DNA of 64,000 bases, from contig CM034547.1 of NCBI GenBank assembly GCA_020055645.1, forward strand, positions 37,365,909-37,429,908, given 5' to 3'. Under the pieces are notes generated by a model. The model made no database searches and was not told the DNA's origin. It saw nothing but the letters and a program-made list of their open reading frames with translations. This DNA is from Tomocerus qinae. Its lineage: Eukaryota > Arthropoda > Collembola > Entomobryomorpha > Tomoceridae. Both the position numbers and the translations under genes were made by a program. The first letter of the stretch is position 1. Every line of letters starts with the position of its first letter. Of this stretch, positions 27,073-42,100 are shown in pieces.

Positions 27073-28871
27073 CATATGGTTTACTTAAGTGTACGTAATT
27101 CACGACCGTTCCCGCAATCCCCATCGTTGAAGTGGTTTGAACTAAGAAATGTATTTGCCTTTAACAAAGGCTTCGGCTTAGAGGTTGAGTTTGGTGGGTA
27201 AAATACAATAAGTAGATGGTTGAAATATACTTGATTGATACTACAATTACCTGGGTATATGATAAATACAAACATAATGCTTTAAGGATTGTAATGTTTT
27301 ACAGATAAGTGTTAAATATAGAAATGATTTCTTAGATGTACCTCAGGATCACCACCTACTAGTTGAATGTATTGTATATTGTATGAGTACATTTAATGTG
27401 GAAGTGGTTTCACTGTATGTACGAGTTAATAGATCAATCAATTCTTCTGTACTGTGACTATATTAGTGGAACTAGTTTTTGAAGCTCTTAACTTCAGTTA
27501 TGGATAAAATCATTAGAATACTGATAAAATGATTATATACAATGTAATGGGTTTAATTATATGTAGTACGGAGGTAGGTAGGTAGTATTATTATAATGTA
27601 TCTTGGTAGAGAAATCAAACCACTGATAATATTCGACTGTAAGCTGTGTCCTAAAGTTCAATTTTGTAAGCCATTTTGAGAATTATTTTTAATTTTTTTT
27701 CTTTTTTCAATTGTGCAAACTTCATGTAATCTCATTTCAAACTGGTTACCACACGAGTGTGCACGCACATTGTAGTTTGTTGCACTTGCGAATAAGTTAC
27801 ACACTAACTTTACATCTAAGTAACACATAACCTGTTTCTATTGTTTACTTAAAAAACTATCAAAATAATGTTACACAAAATGTTTCTAAACTTTTAGTTT
27901 ACAAAATCCTTTGCGTTCAAATACTTTCTTGTTACTTTGTACCACATCACATTATTACCCAAATATGTATAGTACCTACTGTGTACCATTATAATATTTG
28001 GTTTATCTTGTAATTGTAGATACTTTTTTATGAACTCACTGTTCTATTTTTTTCATTACTTTCCTATTTAGTACTGTTATAAAAGACTGTTTTCGTAAAT
28101 GTGAAGTAGTGTTAATTCACGTGCCTTTATTATTGATAGAAAGTTAAAATAGGTAAACGCTAGAGCCTATGATATATAATATGATGTAAGTGCTAAACAC
28201 TGATACCCGCTACATTGACATCCTATTTAGGACTTGCGAATATAGTAATTATGTCAAAATCTAGTTTAATAGGATTAATGTAATTAAGTATTAAAACAAA
28301 ACATTATTGACGAGATAAGCAACAATTAGTTGAAGTGCATTTATTTTATTAATATTTTTTCTAAAGGACAACGAAATTAATTTTTCTCCAAGATATAAAG
28401 TTTTTAGAGACGGTATAGCTAAATATTATTTCATTTGGTGCTTTCTATTGCATTAACCGTAATTTCAAAAAAAACATACTGCTATAATTTTAACATGCTA
28501 TTACTAAATTGCTTACCATGAGAAATACCTCATTTCCCAGACTTATTATTATTTTTCTTTCTGAAAAAATAATTCCTGTTTGGCTCAATTTCCCAACCCA
28601 CACAAACAACATTTGCTCTTTACCTTTCCCAACTTTCAACACACCATGCATCGTTCGAGCTGATTAAGATTCTGGTGAAAGCACCGGCAAAAATTCAGTG
28701 AAAGTTTCATATGCATATGGCATATACCATGCCTACTCTGCTACTTGCAGGGGTACAGATAAAACTGCACATAGTAGATAGATTCACTTGCAGGGTGGAG
28801 AAAACGTATGGGTTATAGTCATGGGTAATAAAAATAAGTAATTTAGGATTTGACCTAAGATTAAGTACACT
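27073..28871. other. Intergenic, no gene recognised
   Basis: This is AT-rich sequence downstream of TBC1D20. The first part is presumably its 3' untranslated region. No repeats or coding exons were recognised. Confidence 0.5.
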
Positions 28872-30274
28872 GTAGAAATTATCAATACGCGACCTTTTGC
28901 AAATAATAACCGCAGTCAAACTCGCTCCCGATTGGTGGATACATTTTTAAAATTGACCAATCAGAAGGCAGGTTTCCATGACAAAAATTTTATGTGATTT
29001 TCATAAATCATTCCCAGGGGAAATATTTATTTCAACACTGAACTTTGAACTACAGAGTGTGATAGGAAACTACAGACTAACACTTTTAGCATCATCGCAA
29101 ACTAATAAACTAATACACTGCACTCAACTCTATAATAGACTATTATCGACTAAATTACTGGCTGAACAGAGCAACTGCTTGCATAGATGCATGTGTTACA
29201 GATTTGAATATTTTAATACACTTCACTATTATAAGTAGTCATAATAATAACATTTTGCATCAATATTATCACCACTACGTACACTGCGTATTCATCTTCA
29301 TGAAATAGTACAAACTAATTAATTAGATTTACTTTTGAATTTACCTTTACAGGATATCAATGAAAATATTTTGAATATAATTAAAACTTATTTAAGAATA
29401 ACAAATAATTTTAGCTGACATGTAAGGTACGTATTTTCTATGTTATTACTTGGTACTTGTTCTATGCATGTATAGGCGCAGGTGCAACGCATGTGTTTTG
29501 TAAATGGAATGAAATCAGACAATAATACATAATAGTATTGACTTTTAAATCCATATTCAGTCAGGTGAGATAGGTCAGTCAGGTGAGATAGGTCAGTCAG
29601 GTGAGATAAGTCAGTCAGGGGGGATAGGTCAGTCCGGTGGTAGGTATGTTAATATTTAATTATGCTTAAACATCTCTATCGTACTATGTAATAGTTATGT
29701 CGGCTTATTATACTTATATTATATAGTAGTAATAAAATTGTCCTCTGTGTCTTAAATAAGTTTTAATTATATGCAAAATATTTTCAATGATATCCTGTAA
29801 AGATAAATTCAAAAGTAAATCTAGTTATTCAGTTTGTACTATTTCATAGAGATGAATATGCAGTGTAGTAGTGGTGATAATATTAATGCAAAATGTTATG
29901 ATTATGTTTGTTCAGACTTCAGACTACTTATAATAGTGATGTGTAATCAAATTTGTAACACATGCAAGCAGTTGCTCTGTTCAGCCAGTAATTTAGTCTA
30001 TAATGGTCTATCATAGAGTTGTGTACAGTGTATTAGTTAGCGATGATGCTAAAAGTGTTAGTCTGTAGTATGTAGTTTACTATCACAAGTCTGTAGTTCA
30101 AAGTTCAGTGTTGAAATAAATATTTCCCTTGGAAATGCTTTATGAAAATCATATAAAATTTTTGTCATGGAATCCTGCCTTCTGATTGGTCAATTTTAAA
30201 AATGTATCCACCAATCAGGAGCGAGTTTGACTGCGGTTATTATTTGAAAAAGGTCGCGTATTGATAATTTCTAC
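28872..30274. repeat. Large inverted repeat (1.4 kb foldback)
   Basis: The left arm 28872-29396 (GTAGAAATTATCAATACGCG at its outer end, AACTTATTTAAG at its inner end) and the right arm 29751-30274 are inverted copies about 525 bp long. By eye they are around 90% identical with small indels. The 354 bp loop contains the 18 bp tandem array listed separately. Short open frames in the arms have no recognisable domain. It may be a non-autonomous foldback transposon; no target duplication was found at the ends. A transcript through it would form a very long hairpin. Confidence 0.88.
29557..29646 (+). repeat. 18 bp tandem repeat in the loop of the inverted repeat
   Basis: Close to five units of CAGTCAGGTGAGATAGGT are in tandem. 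The first two are identical, the later ones carry substitutions (GATAAG, GGGGGATAG) and the last is shortened. The array lies inside the loop between the two 525 bp arms. Confidence 0.85.
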
Positions 30275-33114
30275 TATACCTGTGTTAATTAGTGTTTAAT
30301 CATGAAAAGAAAAATCTTATATGGTGAACTGCATAATATGGGATTGGGAATAAAACTTAAAAAGTTCGGAATGAGAACAAAATCTTCCATTCTATATTGG
30401 CGTTTGTACAAGTTTTTTTCCCAATAACGAAATCAAGCCATCCGATTACTACTCTCCTACTAAGTTATTGCCAATTTTGGTGGCTTTCCGTCATTTGTTC
30501 CGGAAGATAAGTTTGTTTTTTACAAAGATCAGTTTTCTTTTTACCCGAAGGCCAGTTTACTTTTTAACCGAAACGCCAGTTTACATGGAACCGTTTTACT
30601 GTGGTTTGCTAATGCTTCTTGTATCATACTTATACCAATTTTCTCATCAACTAAGGAACATATCTAGTTCGTTTATTTAATGCAGTTTAATATACCTTCT
30701 AAAATGATAAATTATCCACGAGCATGTAAATGGGAAGATACTTACCAATTCAATTCAGGAACAGCGGAACAGCCATGAGTGAATTGGAAAATCTTTTGCT
30801 AGCAACAGGGGATTTAGGGTGAGATATTTAATTTAAAGGAATCTGTCTGTACCTGTGAGTTAGCCTTGCATGGACAAAATTGTGTGTTCTTGGAAATTGA
30901 TTTAGTACTAACAATATCCGACAGGTGAGAGAACTACTCCGTAAGGAAATCAAGTAAAAACAGAGAATGAAACTGTAATCAGTTTAAGGAAGCAGTTGAA
31001 ATGAAAATGGGCCACTGCATTTTGGGACACCAACGATTAGGTATCTCCACTTTCTTTCGTTTTGAATAATTAATACTTTAACTAGATATCTATTTTTTTT
31101 CATTACTAACCAAAAAGTAATCTGATAACTGATATCATGCAAAACACTACGGTATGTTATGCACAGATTAGGTTTAAGTAAAGATAACTAGATGAAGCAA
31201 TTCAGGATGCTTATAACTTCGTTGTTTCTGTATGTATAACAATTTTTGAGTACTTCAAACCAAAGGTGTCCCAAAGTCCCAAAGACACAATAATTGAACG
31301 GGTAATTTCAATAGAAGCCTAATTATGTAAAAAGGTTTAGGATTGTGAATAGACGGGACCTTTCGGATGAACTCTCGTGCCATACGCAGTCGCTGTAGTT
31401 TTAAATATTGTAGTGTGCTTTGTATGGTAACTCTCGTAATGTATTTATAGAATTAACTATTAATTAGTTTTACCTTTTGTAAACATTGCAACTGATTCTT
31501 AGATTATTATCATTATGGTAAAAATCTCGTTTAGGAAATGATTTGGAATGATAGGCAATTTTGGTATTTTTTTCAGTACAACCACAAAACGATTCAGTTC
31601 ACAGGAACTGTCAGATATACATTAGCCTAGAGAAGCATAGATTTCTTCTTTCGATCTATGTAAGGCATTCATGATGTTGTAAAGTGGAAGTACCTGTCAG
31701 TAGATAAGCTTATCTCCTTGCTTAAAAATGCTATAGCATTACCAACTGGCTAAAACATGTGCACCAGATGAGACATACCAAAATATTAAATCACCAGCAT
31801 CTCATAACATTAAGGAGATATTATTACCTACTTGGTATGTGGTACTGATACAGTAGGTATAAAAGTATACTTGGTATTGCTCTTTATCCATAGCATACAC
31901 ACAACATAAATAAAAAAAGCTACACATAGTAACAAGTCTCTGCCAACTAGGGTACCTACCTATTATGTCACTGTACTGTGTGCCGCGTTTCTCCTGTATT
32001 GTATTTACATTTACAATGGTTTGTACGTTTTAGAAGTGAATGTGTAGTGCAACTGTACAACTCATTGTTAGTGACTGTGACTGTTGTGATTGTGTGTGTC
32101 AGCCGGATGTATTGAAGCCGAAAAGGGTTTGCGAATGCATGCGCCAGACTTCATCCTCCCAAATATTGATCGCTCCACTCTCACAATGAGCTGCTTGACT
32201 CTCTTGACGACTGTTCTGGCTGTAGCTGGATGTACTTATACAGACGTTGTTATACTGCCCTTGCTTCCCCATAACTAAAGACCGGTAGGCACTTATAAGT
32301 CTCGGCTAACGTTTCATGGCAATAGAAATTGATTTCACAGGTAAATCCAAGGAGACTCTCCTGAAAATGCTCAGGTTGGCATCTGAATCAAAGGGGAAAT
32401 TAAGCCCCATTCTCATAATTTACCCGTCTTAATTCTACCTTTAGCTTTCTTGGCCTTTTAAAAACTTCCTCCAGGAAGGGATCCTACATATTGAATTAAC
32501 ATAGTAAACGCACCACTAAAGAGCATTTTTACTATAACAATTTTGCTTGAAATAGTTGACGATATCTTTTAGGTGAGTAAAACACAATCAAGACATTTTA
32601 AAACATTTTTTTACACCAACAATTAATGAGAACAGGATGTTGGAGGGGCATTAGAGTTATTTCCAGTGAAAAACGATTTAAAGACTGGATTAAGCAAAAC
32701 AGCCCGTCGAGATTTTCGAATGATCCTTAGCACAGAAAGGCAAACGGGTATGTATTTCTCCCGCCGGGTCCCTGTGAATAGAGCACAGATGTGTATATGA
32801 GGTTCTGGCCAAACAATACTCGGGAGGGTATACTGTTATGTATGTGTAGAGTAGAGTAGTATTTAATACATTGGATATGTACTCTATATTCTATATAGCA
32901 GTAGTAATGTTCCATAGTTCCATTCCAGGCGATGGAAAGGGAGGGGAGGGAATTCGGTCGGACGGTTCACTTCAGTTCCAGGCAGTGGAAGTGAATGCGA
33001 GGCAGTTGGGTTCGGGTTTTGAGGAGGAAGAAGAGGGAGACTCACTCGCAGTCAGTCAGACAATTCGCAGTAGTTTTGTTCAGACAGAGTCAGCTTGTTT
33101 CTGATGCGACTCTT
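30275..33114. other. Region upstream of FBXL16, no gene recognised
   Basis: No convincing coding exon was recognised. The last few hundred bases (about 32900-33114) are purine-rich (GGAAGAAGAGGGAG) and may be promoter and 5' untranslated sequence of FBXL16. Confidence 0.4.
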
Positions 33115-36100
33115 ATGAATGAGTCACTCTTCGGTAGGTCCTCGTCCTCAGCGGAAGTAAACTTACCCAAACTCCACGACTCTTCTTCCTTCCAACGATT
33201 AGCCTCAGCAAAGCATTGACGAAACTGAAGTCATTCGACGCCTGATCTTCTCTCCAGTTACATTACAGTACTTTTCTTCCTTCTTAACTATTTATATGCA
33301 CTTACTTTTTCGTTACTCTCGTTTGTTTTTCTTTAACATTCAATATTCATCCACGACTTCTACGCCTCCTTCATAATAACATCACTATCTATACTGTGTT
33401 GTTCATTTAGTTCCAGAATTTTCATTTTGTATTTCGGTGACAGTTCAGAAGAGCAAGTTCGCCGCGTCTGTTTACACACAATTCGAACCAGGAAACTATA
33501 CATGTATCTTTCTTTACCTTCCCAAGATAGCTGATTTGTATTACGTAAGATTCAAACCTAGTATATACTAAATATATATTATTGTGTTTCGCAAAGAATT
33601 TCTTATTATTCTTAAGCCGTATACATGGGGTATGGGCACTGTATTAAATTATATACTACACATAATAATTTGATGTTACTTTTCCGCAACTCTATAATAA
33701 TATTCCCTGAGTGAACTGTCAAAGTAATTTGCATTTAACTTCTGCACCACTGTTCGGTACACGCGAAATGAATTTACTAGATCCCTATATAATTCATTAG
33801 AAACTTTTAACGAAAGTTGAACAAGTTGGCTATTCTAGTATCTATTTACTGTGTACTGCAGCTCACAAGTTGCCTATTACGGATAATAATACAGCCAACA
33901 TAACATTACACCTTTATCTTCGCTCTTATGAACCCACAGGAAAGCTGTAATTCATACTTATTATTAGAGTTGTTCAGAAGAAAATTGTAGCGGAGTTCCT
34001 CATCTCTTTTATTTTTAGAATGTAAACAGAAGAAAAAAAGAAGGAGCAGAAGCGTGGGTTTCCTTTAGTTTCTTCGGTGCTTATTCATTATTACTGCTCA
34101 CTGGGCCGGGCGGAAAACCGAAAGTCACCGCTCGATTTACTTATCTTTAGTTATTTTTGATTAGTTTTCTCACCGATTCTCCTTAGAGGGGAATAAATAT
34201 AATTTGAGCAGTGCGCAGTGTTACGAAAATCAGGAAAGATAGATCTCCTAAAGAAAGTGATTCACAACCCCACGGTCAGCGACTCAACGATAGATAACAC
34301 GAAAAGAGTGTCTGTCTTCCCCACGACGGGGATGATTGACCGAGCCTCTGCTGAGATCTCAAAGTGCATAATGCGGCTCAAGAGGAAAGACACAAAAAAA
34401 CCACCGGAGATTCCGCCGAAGCCGACAGCAGCCTCGATCGGCTCCTACAGTCATGGGCACGGACCCATGGGCACAAATAGCACTTCGACCCCGATGAACA
34501 ACACGGGAGGGTCAACAACCACCTGCCAGACGGCTCCTGCCACGACGACGGTCACCGGGACGAACACCTCAACAGCCGGCTCCCCCGTTGCCGATTCCTT
34601 ACTCCATTCAAAACACGGAGGAATTGCAGTTCTCCCGCTGGCTCACCTCACCAGTCTGAGTTCGCACTCAACACCGACAACTCCCAGGAAATTCCCATCG
34701 CTGAGGAAAACCCCGAAGAGTAAGAAACTGATTGTCAACTCAATGCAGCTGTGGAATGATGAAGATTTTCTCAAATCATTTTTCTCGCGCTACTTTTCCG
34801 GAAGTGAGAAACTTGTTCTACCTGCTGTTTGTCGTCGTTGGCGGGATGTCAGCTATGGAATGGGCAATGAGTTCTGGGGGGATCTGATCCCTGTTCTTAA
34901 GTGCAAAGAGCTTCGGGGAGGTCGAGCTGATTTGAATGCGGGCGTTCGCAGGAGATTCTACGGCGGACTCGTCAAAAGAGGGTAAGTCAACTCTGCTCCT
35001 AAAAGTCTTAAGTCATGTGTCAACACCCTCACAACACAATACCTCACGTTCTCAACTTTCCTTTGCAACATTTACTTCCCTTCGGAGAAAGCACAGAAAC
35101 TTAAATCACATTATACAACTGTAATTCACTTACAACTTTCTAGTACAAGCCTATTTTTTGTATATATAACATGCGATGCAAGTTCTACTCTGCCTTCTGC
35201 GTGATCGTGAAAGTAATAACTACGTACAAATAGTCGTTGGAGAAAGTATCGATAAATTTATATTTATAACAACTCTTCCATTACATTCACACTTCCACTT
35301 TATATGCGAATTTACACACTCGATATATATGTATTTATTCCTACATGCAGTTACGTTACGTTGTAAGTAATGCATGTGTTTCGTTCGGTCGACTACTCGA
35401 AAACTATATAAAAGTAAAAGTGAGCTGACAGCTTTTGAGAAGCTTTTCCTTTGAGTCTTTCTTTCGAGTCAAAGAGACATGCCATGGAAAGATAAAAGCG
35501 AAAATTATTCAGGATAATTTATTTCTTCGGGAGAAATCTACTTTTTTGTCACAGAAACAGAGGAAAGACAGATGTTTATCTCTACCATGTTATGTAGATT
35601 GGAATTTTCAGGAGAACATTCTAACTTCTAAAGTTTCTAAACCGTGGCACTTATTTTTCTACAGTCGCCACTGTATTCTTTCCTCGTGCCGGGCATTCCT
35701 GCCTCCAGAGTTATTTTACCCACTACTATACCTACAAAATACTCCTGGAATGTACCCCCATTTAAATTGATATATACCAATATACGTTTCCTTAAGACCA
35801 ATACTAAGCTATACTTACCTACACTTGTAGAAATCCTAAGATATATTATTAGCAATATGCATGACGGTAATTATAAAAGCAGTAGCTATTTTTTTACACT
35901 TTGCTATTGCATGAGTAGGAGGTCTTAAACGGATCATTCACTTACGTGTATGCTATACGTCATGAATACTAGCACAAATCATATATTAGTTGTCTATCTC
36001 AGGTATCTGTGTTTTAGCTACCTACATGGGTTATGCGTTTTTGTCGGGATTTTCTTTCGCTTGTTCTCAGTCATTCATTTGTCAATTTGATTGATGACGA

Positions 36101-39100
36101 AAGTCTGCGTAGTGAAATTATGTACACCGTTATACAACGTGCGTTTAGATTCGTTGGACACCAGTAGCAGGTTACCTGCTGGCATTCAGTTACAGCACGT
36201 ACTTATAGGTACGTAATAGTATACATGTACAGAGCTAAGCTTGTAGATAAATATATATCTGCTATATATAACTCCGATTTCAATCTCTTCGCTATAGAGT
36301 TTCTATTTGTCAAGGATGGCTATTTCTAACGACGTACTTATACACAGCATTATTCGTGAAGAACACATTCTACATTCCTCTCAGCTTTGCACAATAAGAT
36401 ACTCACTATCATTCAGCACCATTAAATATAGAGAAGTTCTATTCCTGGTGTCCTTATACAGACAATGAGATAGTTGAGCATTAAACAGTTGTGCCTTGCT
36501 GTGGTTTCATTGGTTTTTCTTTTTCCAAACCACGGACTATAAACTATAGTTGTCTTGATGAGGATTTCGCATGTCAAGTCTAGACTTCATAGTCGAACGC
36601 TTGTAAATTAGTTAAACGAAGCAGTGAGTTGGGAAAGCTACTATATGTACAATGTGTCTGACGTCGTTCTTGGCCAACTGAACTAGCGGCACCAACATAT
36701 TCTCTACATTTATATGTAAATATAGGGAAATTCTTGTTCCAGCTTTTCCCAATTTGAGTCTCCATCCATGTCATTCTATTGTCACTACATTTCCTTGCTT
36801 TAACCAGCAGCCCATTGCTACAGACTAACATTCACCGCGAGAATTCGCATATATTTTCTTCGTTGGGATATTATGTCACTGAGCTAAACTGTTTGTTAAT
36901 ACATACACACGTATAAGGGAACTGCCAAACTTCCCTTCCACCATTTCTTCTCGTTAGGATATCTTTTCTGATTTGATTTTGCCTTCTGGTGAGGTATTAT
37001 AGACGCAGTGAAGCGTTTACAGAATATTTAAGTATCATGTCATACTAGGGATGATGATGCAGTAGGTATTGCAGGACAGGAAGGTAAAAAGTTTTAACAT
37101 AATATTTGGAAGGTCCCCCTCCTCTGTATGTATGAAGAGAACTCTTTAATTTGCATTACATGCTCAACCCTCATAATAGTAGATCATTTGATAGTCTCGT
37201 CTCGTATCTTCTCTCGACTCACTTCATTTGACTGGAGACGCTTTTTCGAGCAACTGTTGGTGTGCCGTTTGGCTTCCTCTTTGCATTTCCTTGCTCTCCT
37301 CTCCTGTGAAACCATGTTGTGGTTTCCTCTCTTATTCTTTTTCCACACACACTTTGTATTAGATTACACGCAGAGTTGAGCAGGGCTATTTGTAGGTGCA
37401 GCACTTTCCTTTTGATCGTGTTAAGCCAGTTGCTATCTACCTGTACATAGTATCCCTATATATTATACGACCAGATGGAGAAAGCTCTCCTCAGAGTGTT
37501 ATGGATATACTAGATAGAAACTACAATAATTCTCAGCTACAGCACAAACATAACGTGAAATCGAGCAGCTTTTCCCCCTTTTGACTTCATTAGCAAGTTT
37601 ATCACAACAGGAGCTTTGCGTATAAACCCAGTAAGCTAACAGTAGATTCTTATTTTTAGATGCCATGCTGCTCTGTACTAATGGCTTGTTATATTTATAC
37701 CAACAAAAGTCTTTTCATCCTGTGTATTTATTAGTTGTTATGAACTTATGAATTCTTGGGGGTATTTTTCACTAGACTTTTTTGAAATTATTCCAAGGAA
37801 CATGGGAAATTGTAGCGAGCGAGGGTAATCAAACGACAAGACAAGACTTTTTTCATTTATCTTCAATTTCTGGTTCAATTTGGAAGCCTGCTCAGGAGGG
37901 AATTAGATTTTCAACCTGTTTATTACATGCCAACTATTTACTATTTAGCTCTACAGTAGTAAGATTGTAATTTAGTTTTAAGTGACTACCGCTCTCTACT
38001 TTCGGGAACTCTAGTCCTTCATGGTTATTATGCAAATTTATTCCAAAGTAACATGACAAAGGTTAAGTTATTACCTACTACCTTTCATAGGTTATGTTTA
38101 GTTAGGGTATACAAAGCAGCTCTTATGTTTATGAATACTGCAGTACTATGTACTACTATAAAGAGCGTTATAGTTATAAATCTTCATATACAACTGTGCA
38201 ATCTGTGATGAATAACAGTTACAGGCCCGAAGTTCCTTTTCCGTAAGTTTATGGTAATGTAACGTCTCTTTAATGATATTCCTCCTCTTTGTACAAACAG
38301 TATGCTATTACATTAGTGTTACACTCTCCATCTTTCCAAAACTTACGAGTGAGTTAAATGTCAAATGTTGAGTGACCTTCGTTCACTCGCTCTTCTCTAT
38401 AAATTAATTTACATTTACTACTTATTAAATGCTTTTGTAAGTTTGAAACGGGAAATGGAAGTTATTAGCTTGACGGAATAAAGATAATGAAGTAAAAGTA
38501 GGTTCTCTGTGCACTTGACTTTCCTCGGAAAATCAAATTAAGCCGCACCGCACAGGAAATGTCAACTTCGTGGGTGGTTAGCAAACGCTAGATGAAGTCT
38601 GTTCAGACTATGGTTCCTCTGAATGACGATCCCGTATTAATTCTATGTAAGCAAGGTAGGGAAACATTCACTGATAGCGATTACTAGTCATCAAATTGCC
38701 TTTCTAGCTTGTATTTTCATATGCCGGACTAGAAAATCATTCTCGAAACATCTGGAGCCAAACGTTAGATCTCTTCTGTCTACCTCTGAAGCCTAGATTT
38801 TCCCATGAATATCATTTTCACATCTTTCCCATGAATCATCAATCTGAAATACAGAGACTTTGTCAATTACGAATGTTGAAGATTTGCTTAGGCTTCCATT
38901 CACTAGTCAAGTGATGACAGAGAGATAGAGGATGAGTAACAGCACAAAAGCAAATATTGATTTTCATTGCAAGAGAAAGTAATTAATTATTTTTCTGTAG
39001 TTGTATGTTTTCGCCTAAGGAAGACGCTTATTATTTCGTTCACATTCGATATCTTCAAGAGAAATGGGAGGTGATGTAGTTCGTATGTTGCATGAGTATC

Positions 39101-42100
39101 TGTTCTCATCACATCAGAGTAGATAAGCCAAAGCCAAACAAAACGGTTACATTGCAGCTTACTTTCCCTTAGTTTTATTTAAGCCTATGGGGAGCTGAAA
39201 ATCAACGAGGAACTCATCCACGAAAACTTTTTCTACGAAAGTCCACGCCTATTCTTCCTTACAGGAAGAAATCCCAGTTGCCTATCTTGACGCTAAGTGC
39301 TTGTCTCAATCTCATTACAAGAAATGGGGAAAGTCGAAATTCTCTGAAAATGACTTTCTTTTATCCTATTTTGTCACATTAAATTACACGCTGTTTAGTA
39401 CACCGTACGTCTCTCCTTTTATTTGTAGTTTTTCTTACCTAGTTGGTGTATCGCTGTGTTTACTACGACATTCATTCGTCTAGCGTCTGTATCCTTTCTC
39501 TCTAATTAAACATTTCTATTATCTCGTGAATTACTTATATACCTTTATACTATCTTTTTAATGCGTATTGCGTTCTCCACGTTTCTACTTTGTTATTTAA
39601 TACCAGCTACATTGGACAGGCACGTTTGCTGTCGAGTCAAGGATATAAAGTACCTAATTGAGACAGATAAGACTTCAATGGACTATGCTGATGTGACACA
39701 ACTTGAGAATTTTGACTACTCTCTGTCTTTGTAGTTTGAAATGTGGAGACGAGTTGGGACGAGATGAAAAGCCATTTGGTTTTGGCTATAAAAAGTTATT
39801 GTTCGGATATTTTAAGTGGACGGAGAGTGTCATTGTCAATGCCGGTTGACTGTGAGGCTATTCTAGTCCCTACTCAAATATAATCTACATCCACAGTACA
39901 TAACTCTGTGTACTCTACTATTTCTTATATCGATGAAGCCATAGTCGAGTTATATTTTACATCATTAAAAAACTAGCTACAGAATCTATAGTTATTTTTA
40001 TATTGAGTACATCATTTAAAAGTATATGTATAACCTATATCTCTGAATAGTGTACATCGATATACTATGTACTCAAGGATAGTAAAGCTATATTGAAATC
40101 CTACACCTAAATACATACTCAATGGTATTGCCACATTAAAAACATCCTTTTGGCATTATGTATAGCACGTAACATGATATTGTTTTTTTGGTATCGAATT
40201 ACATAGTGATATAAAATTTTAGGTTTTCAAGTCTGAAGTTGCACTCTGCGACAGATGAGGATGCAGAGGACGTGATAATTCACTATTCGCAGGGCTCATC
40301 TCTCGTGGAAACACTCAAGATCTGCTCATCCAGTCTGACTGACAAAGGCTTATTTAATCTTCTGGATCATCTGAGTGCCCTCCAAGAGCTGGAATTGTCC
40401 TCTTGCAATGAGATCACAGAGGACGGCTTCAACAACGCTCTCCCCAAGAAACTCACTCGACTCGTTATCTACGACTGCATACATGTCGCTGACACAAGTG
40501 TTTCCTTTGTTGCTCGCAATCTGCCCTGCCTCTCTGCCTTCGAACTACAGGTTCGCATACTAACACATTCCGCACATATCATATTATTGTACTTTTTATT
40601 TTCCTATTTATATGTACAGTGAGTTGTCGACGCTCCTAGCCCTTATAATAACCACTGTATTTATGTTTGTAACTATACATTGTACGTATCATAATATGTC
40701 TCGTGAGACCCACCACACACAACTTATAATGGTACAAGGAATAAGGGATTTATCCAATAATGTAGTAATGTAGATGCTAGGACTACTATGTATGTCCGAA
40801 TGTGTGTTCTAATGTTATGTGTATGAAAAGAAGTAGCAAAAAGTGGACAAAAGGAAGAGCTCTATCCACTCCAGTATTATGGCTCATCCTTCTTAATGTT
40901 TATGTTATCTCTAGGAATGCATTGTTCAGTCGGGGCCTCTAATGCATCCTCTCTCTTCTCCAACAATAAAAAGCTATGTAAATGTTACACACCCAATGTA
41001 ACGTGGCTACTGGCCATTATCCACTATCCAACTGCAGATACATAATACATACTAAAAGGCAATTTCGACCCTCTCCTCTTCTCATTTGCCATTTTCAATT
41101 TAGCGTATACCGGGTGGAGGAGTTAGACAAAGTTAACCGTAATTCACATAATAACCTTTGTAATAAGTCGAGTGCAGTTATTATCTTACGAGTACTTACA
41201 TTACAGTAACTGTGCTGAAACTGCAGGGGTTTTCCGGATCACAAGGAAACATCACCTTCTGCGGAACATACGCCTCTTCACAACAGTCAAACAAAGCAGC
41301 AGGCAAAGGATTATTTTAAGCTCTAAGCTTTTCCCAAGGTAAAACATAAGCAGGTTGTTGTTGAGCACAATGGAGTGAAAGCTGATAATGGATACACGTG
41401 AATCTAGGGTGGTAGATTATTTTTGAAAATACTCTTGGAAAGCACACAAGAGAAAATGAGACAGGGATCGGGCTGATAATATCAAAAAGAGCTTCCATTA
41501 CAACAAATTAATGTTTAACCTTGCTTTTCCTTACATAGCCTACTTGTATCTATAATATGCAAATTAGGAGGGATATCTATGCAAACTGGATGAATCTTTC
41601 TCTTTCAAGAGTTATTTATAGAAAATGTTCTGCGTAGATGAAGTAGAATACAGAAACTCTTTTGTTTTTCTCTAGCTATTGATTTAGAAAGAGAAGAGGT
41701 TTCAGCATAATGATTTCCTTGTATATTTTAAGATCAATCAGAATCAAAGACGTATTTGAGAAGGTAATGCATTTAGAGTGATAAAAGGCGGATGGCAATT
41801 TATATAAAAGGTTTGAATGGTTAAATACGCCAGAAGCAGTTGCTCGTCTTGTCATTTCCTCTCTTCCAACCACAATAACCAACGATGATTTTTATTAGTG
41901 AATTGAAGTCAATTGACTGTGGCTTTACTCCTTGCTGTTAGTCATTTTGGTGAATAGAGTAAGCTAGGTGAACTTTGGTTGACGTTAGTAATTTTACTCG
42001 AGAGTAGCTGGGGGATGTTCATCTAAGAATATCGAACAGTCGGAGATCGGGTATGTTTATTTTAGCATGTCAAGACTTGGTAAGGCCAAGTCAAACCACT

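Noticed and set aside
29557..29646. CRISPR-like array
   Set aside because: The 18 bp units are directly adjacent with no unique spacers, and the genome is eukaryotic.
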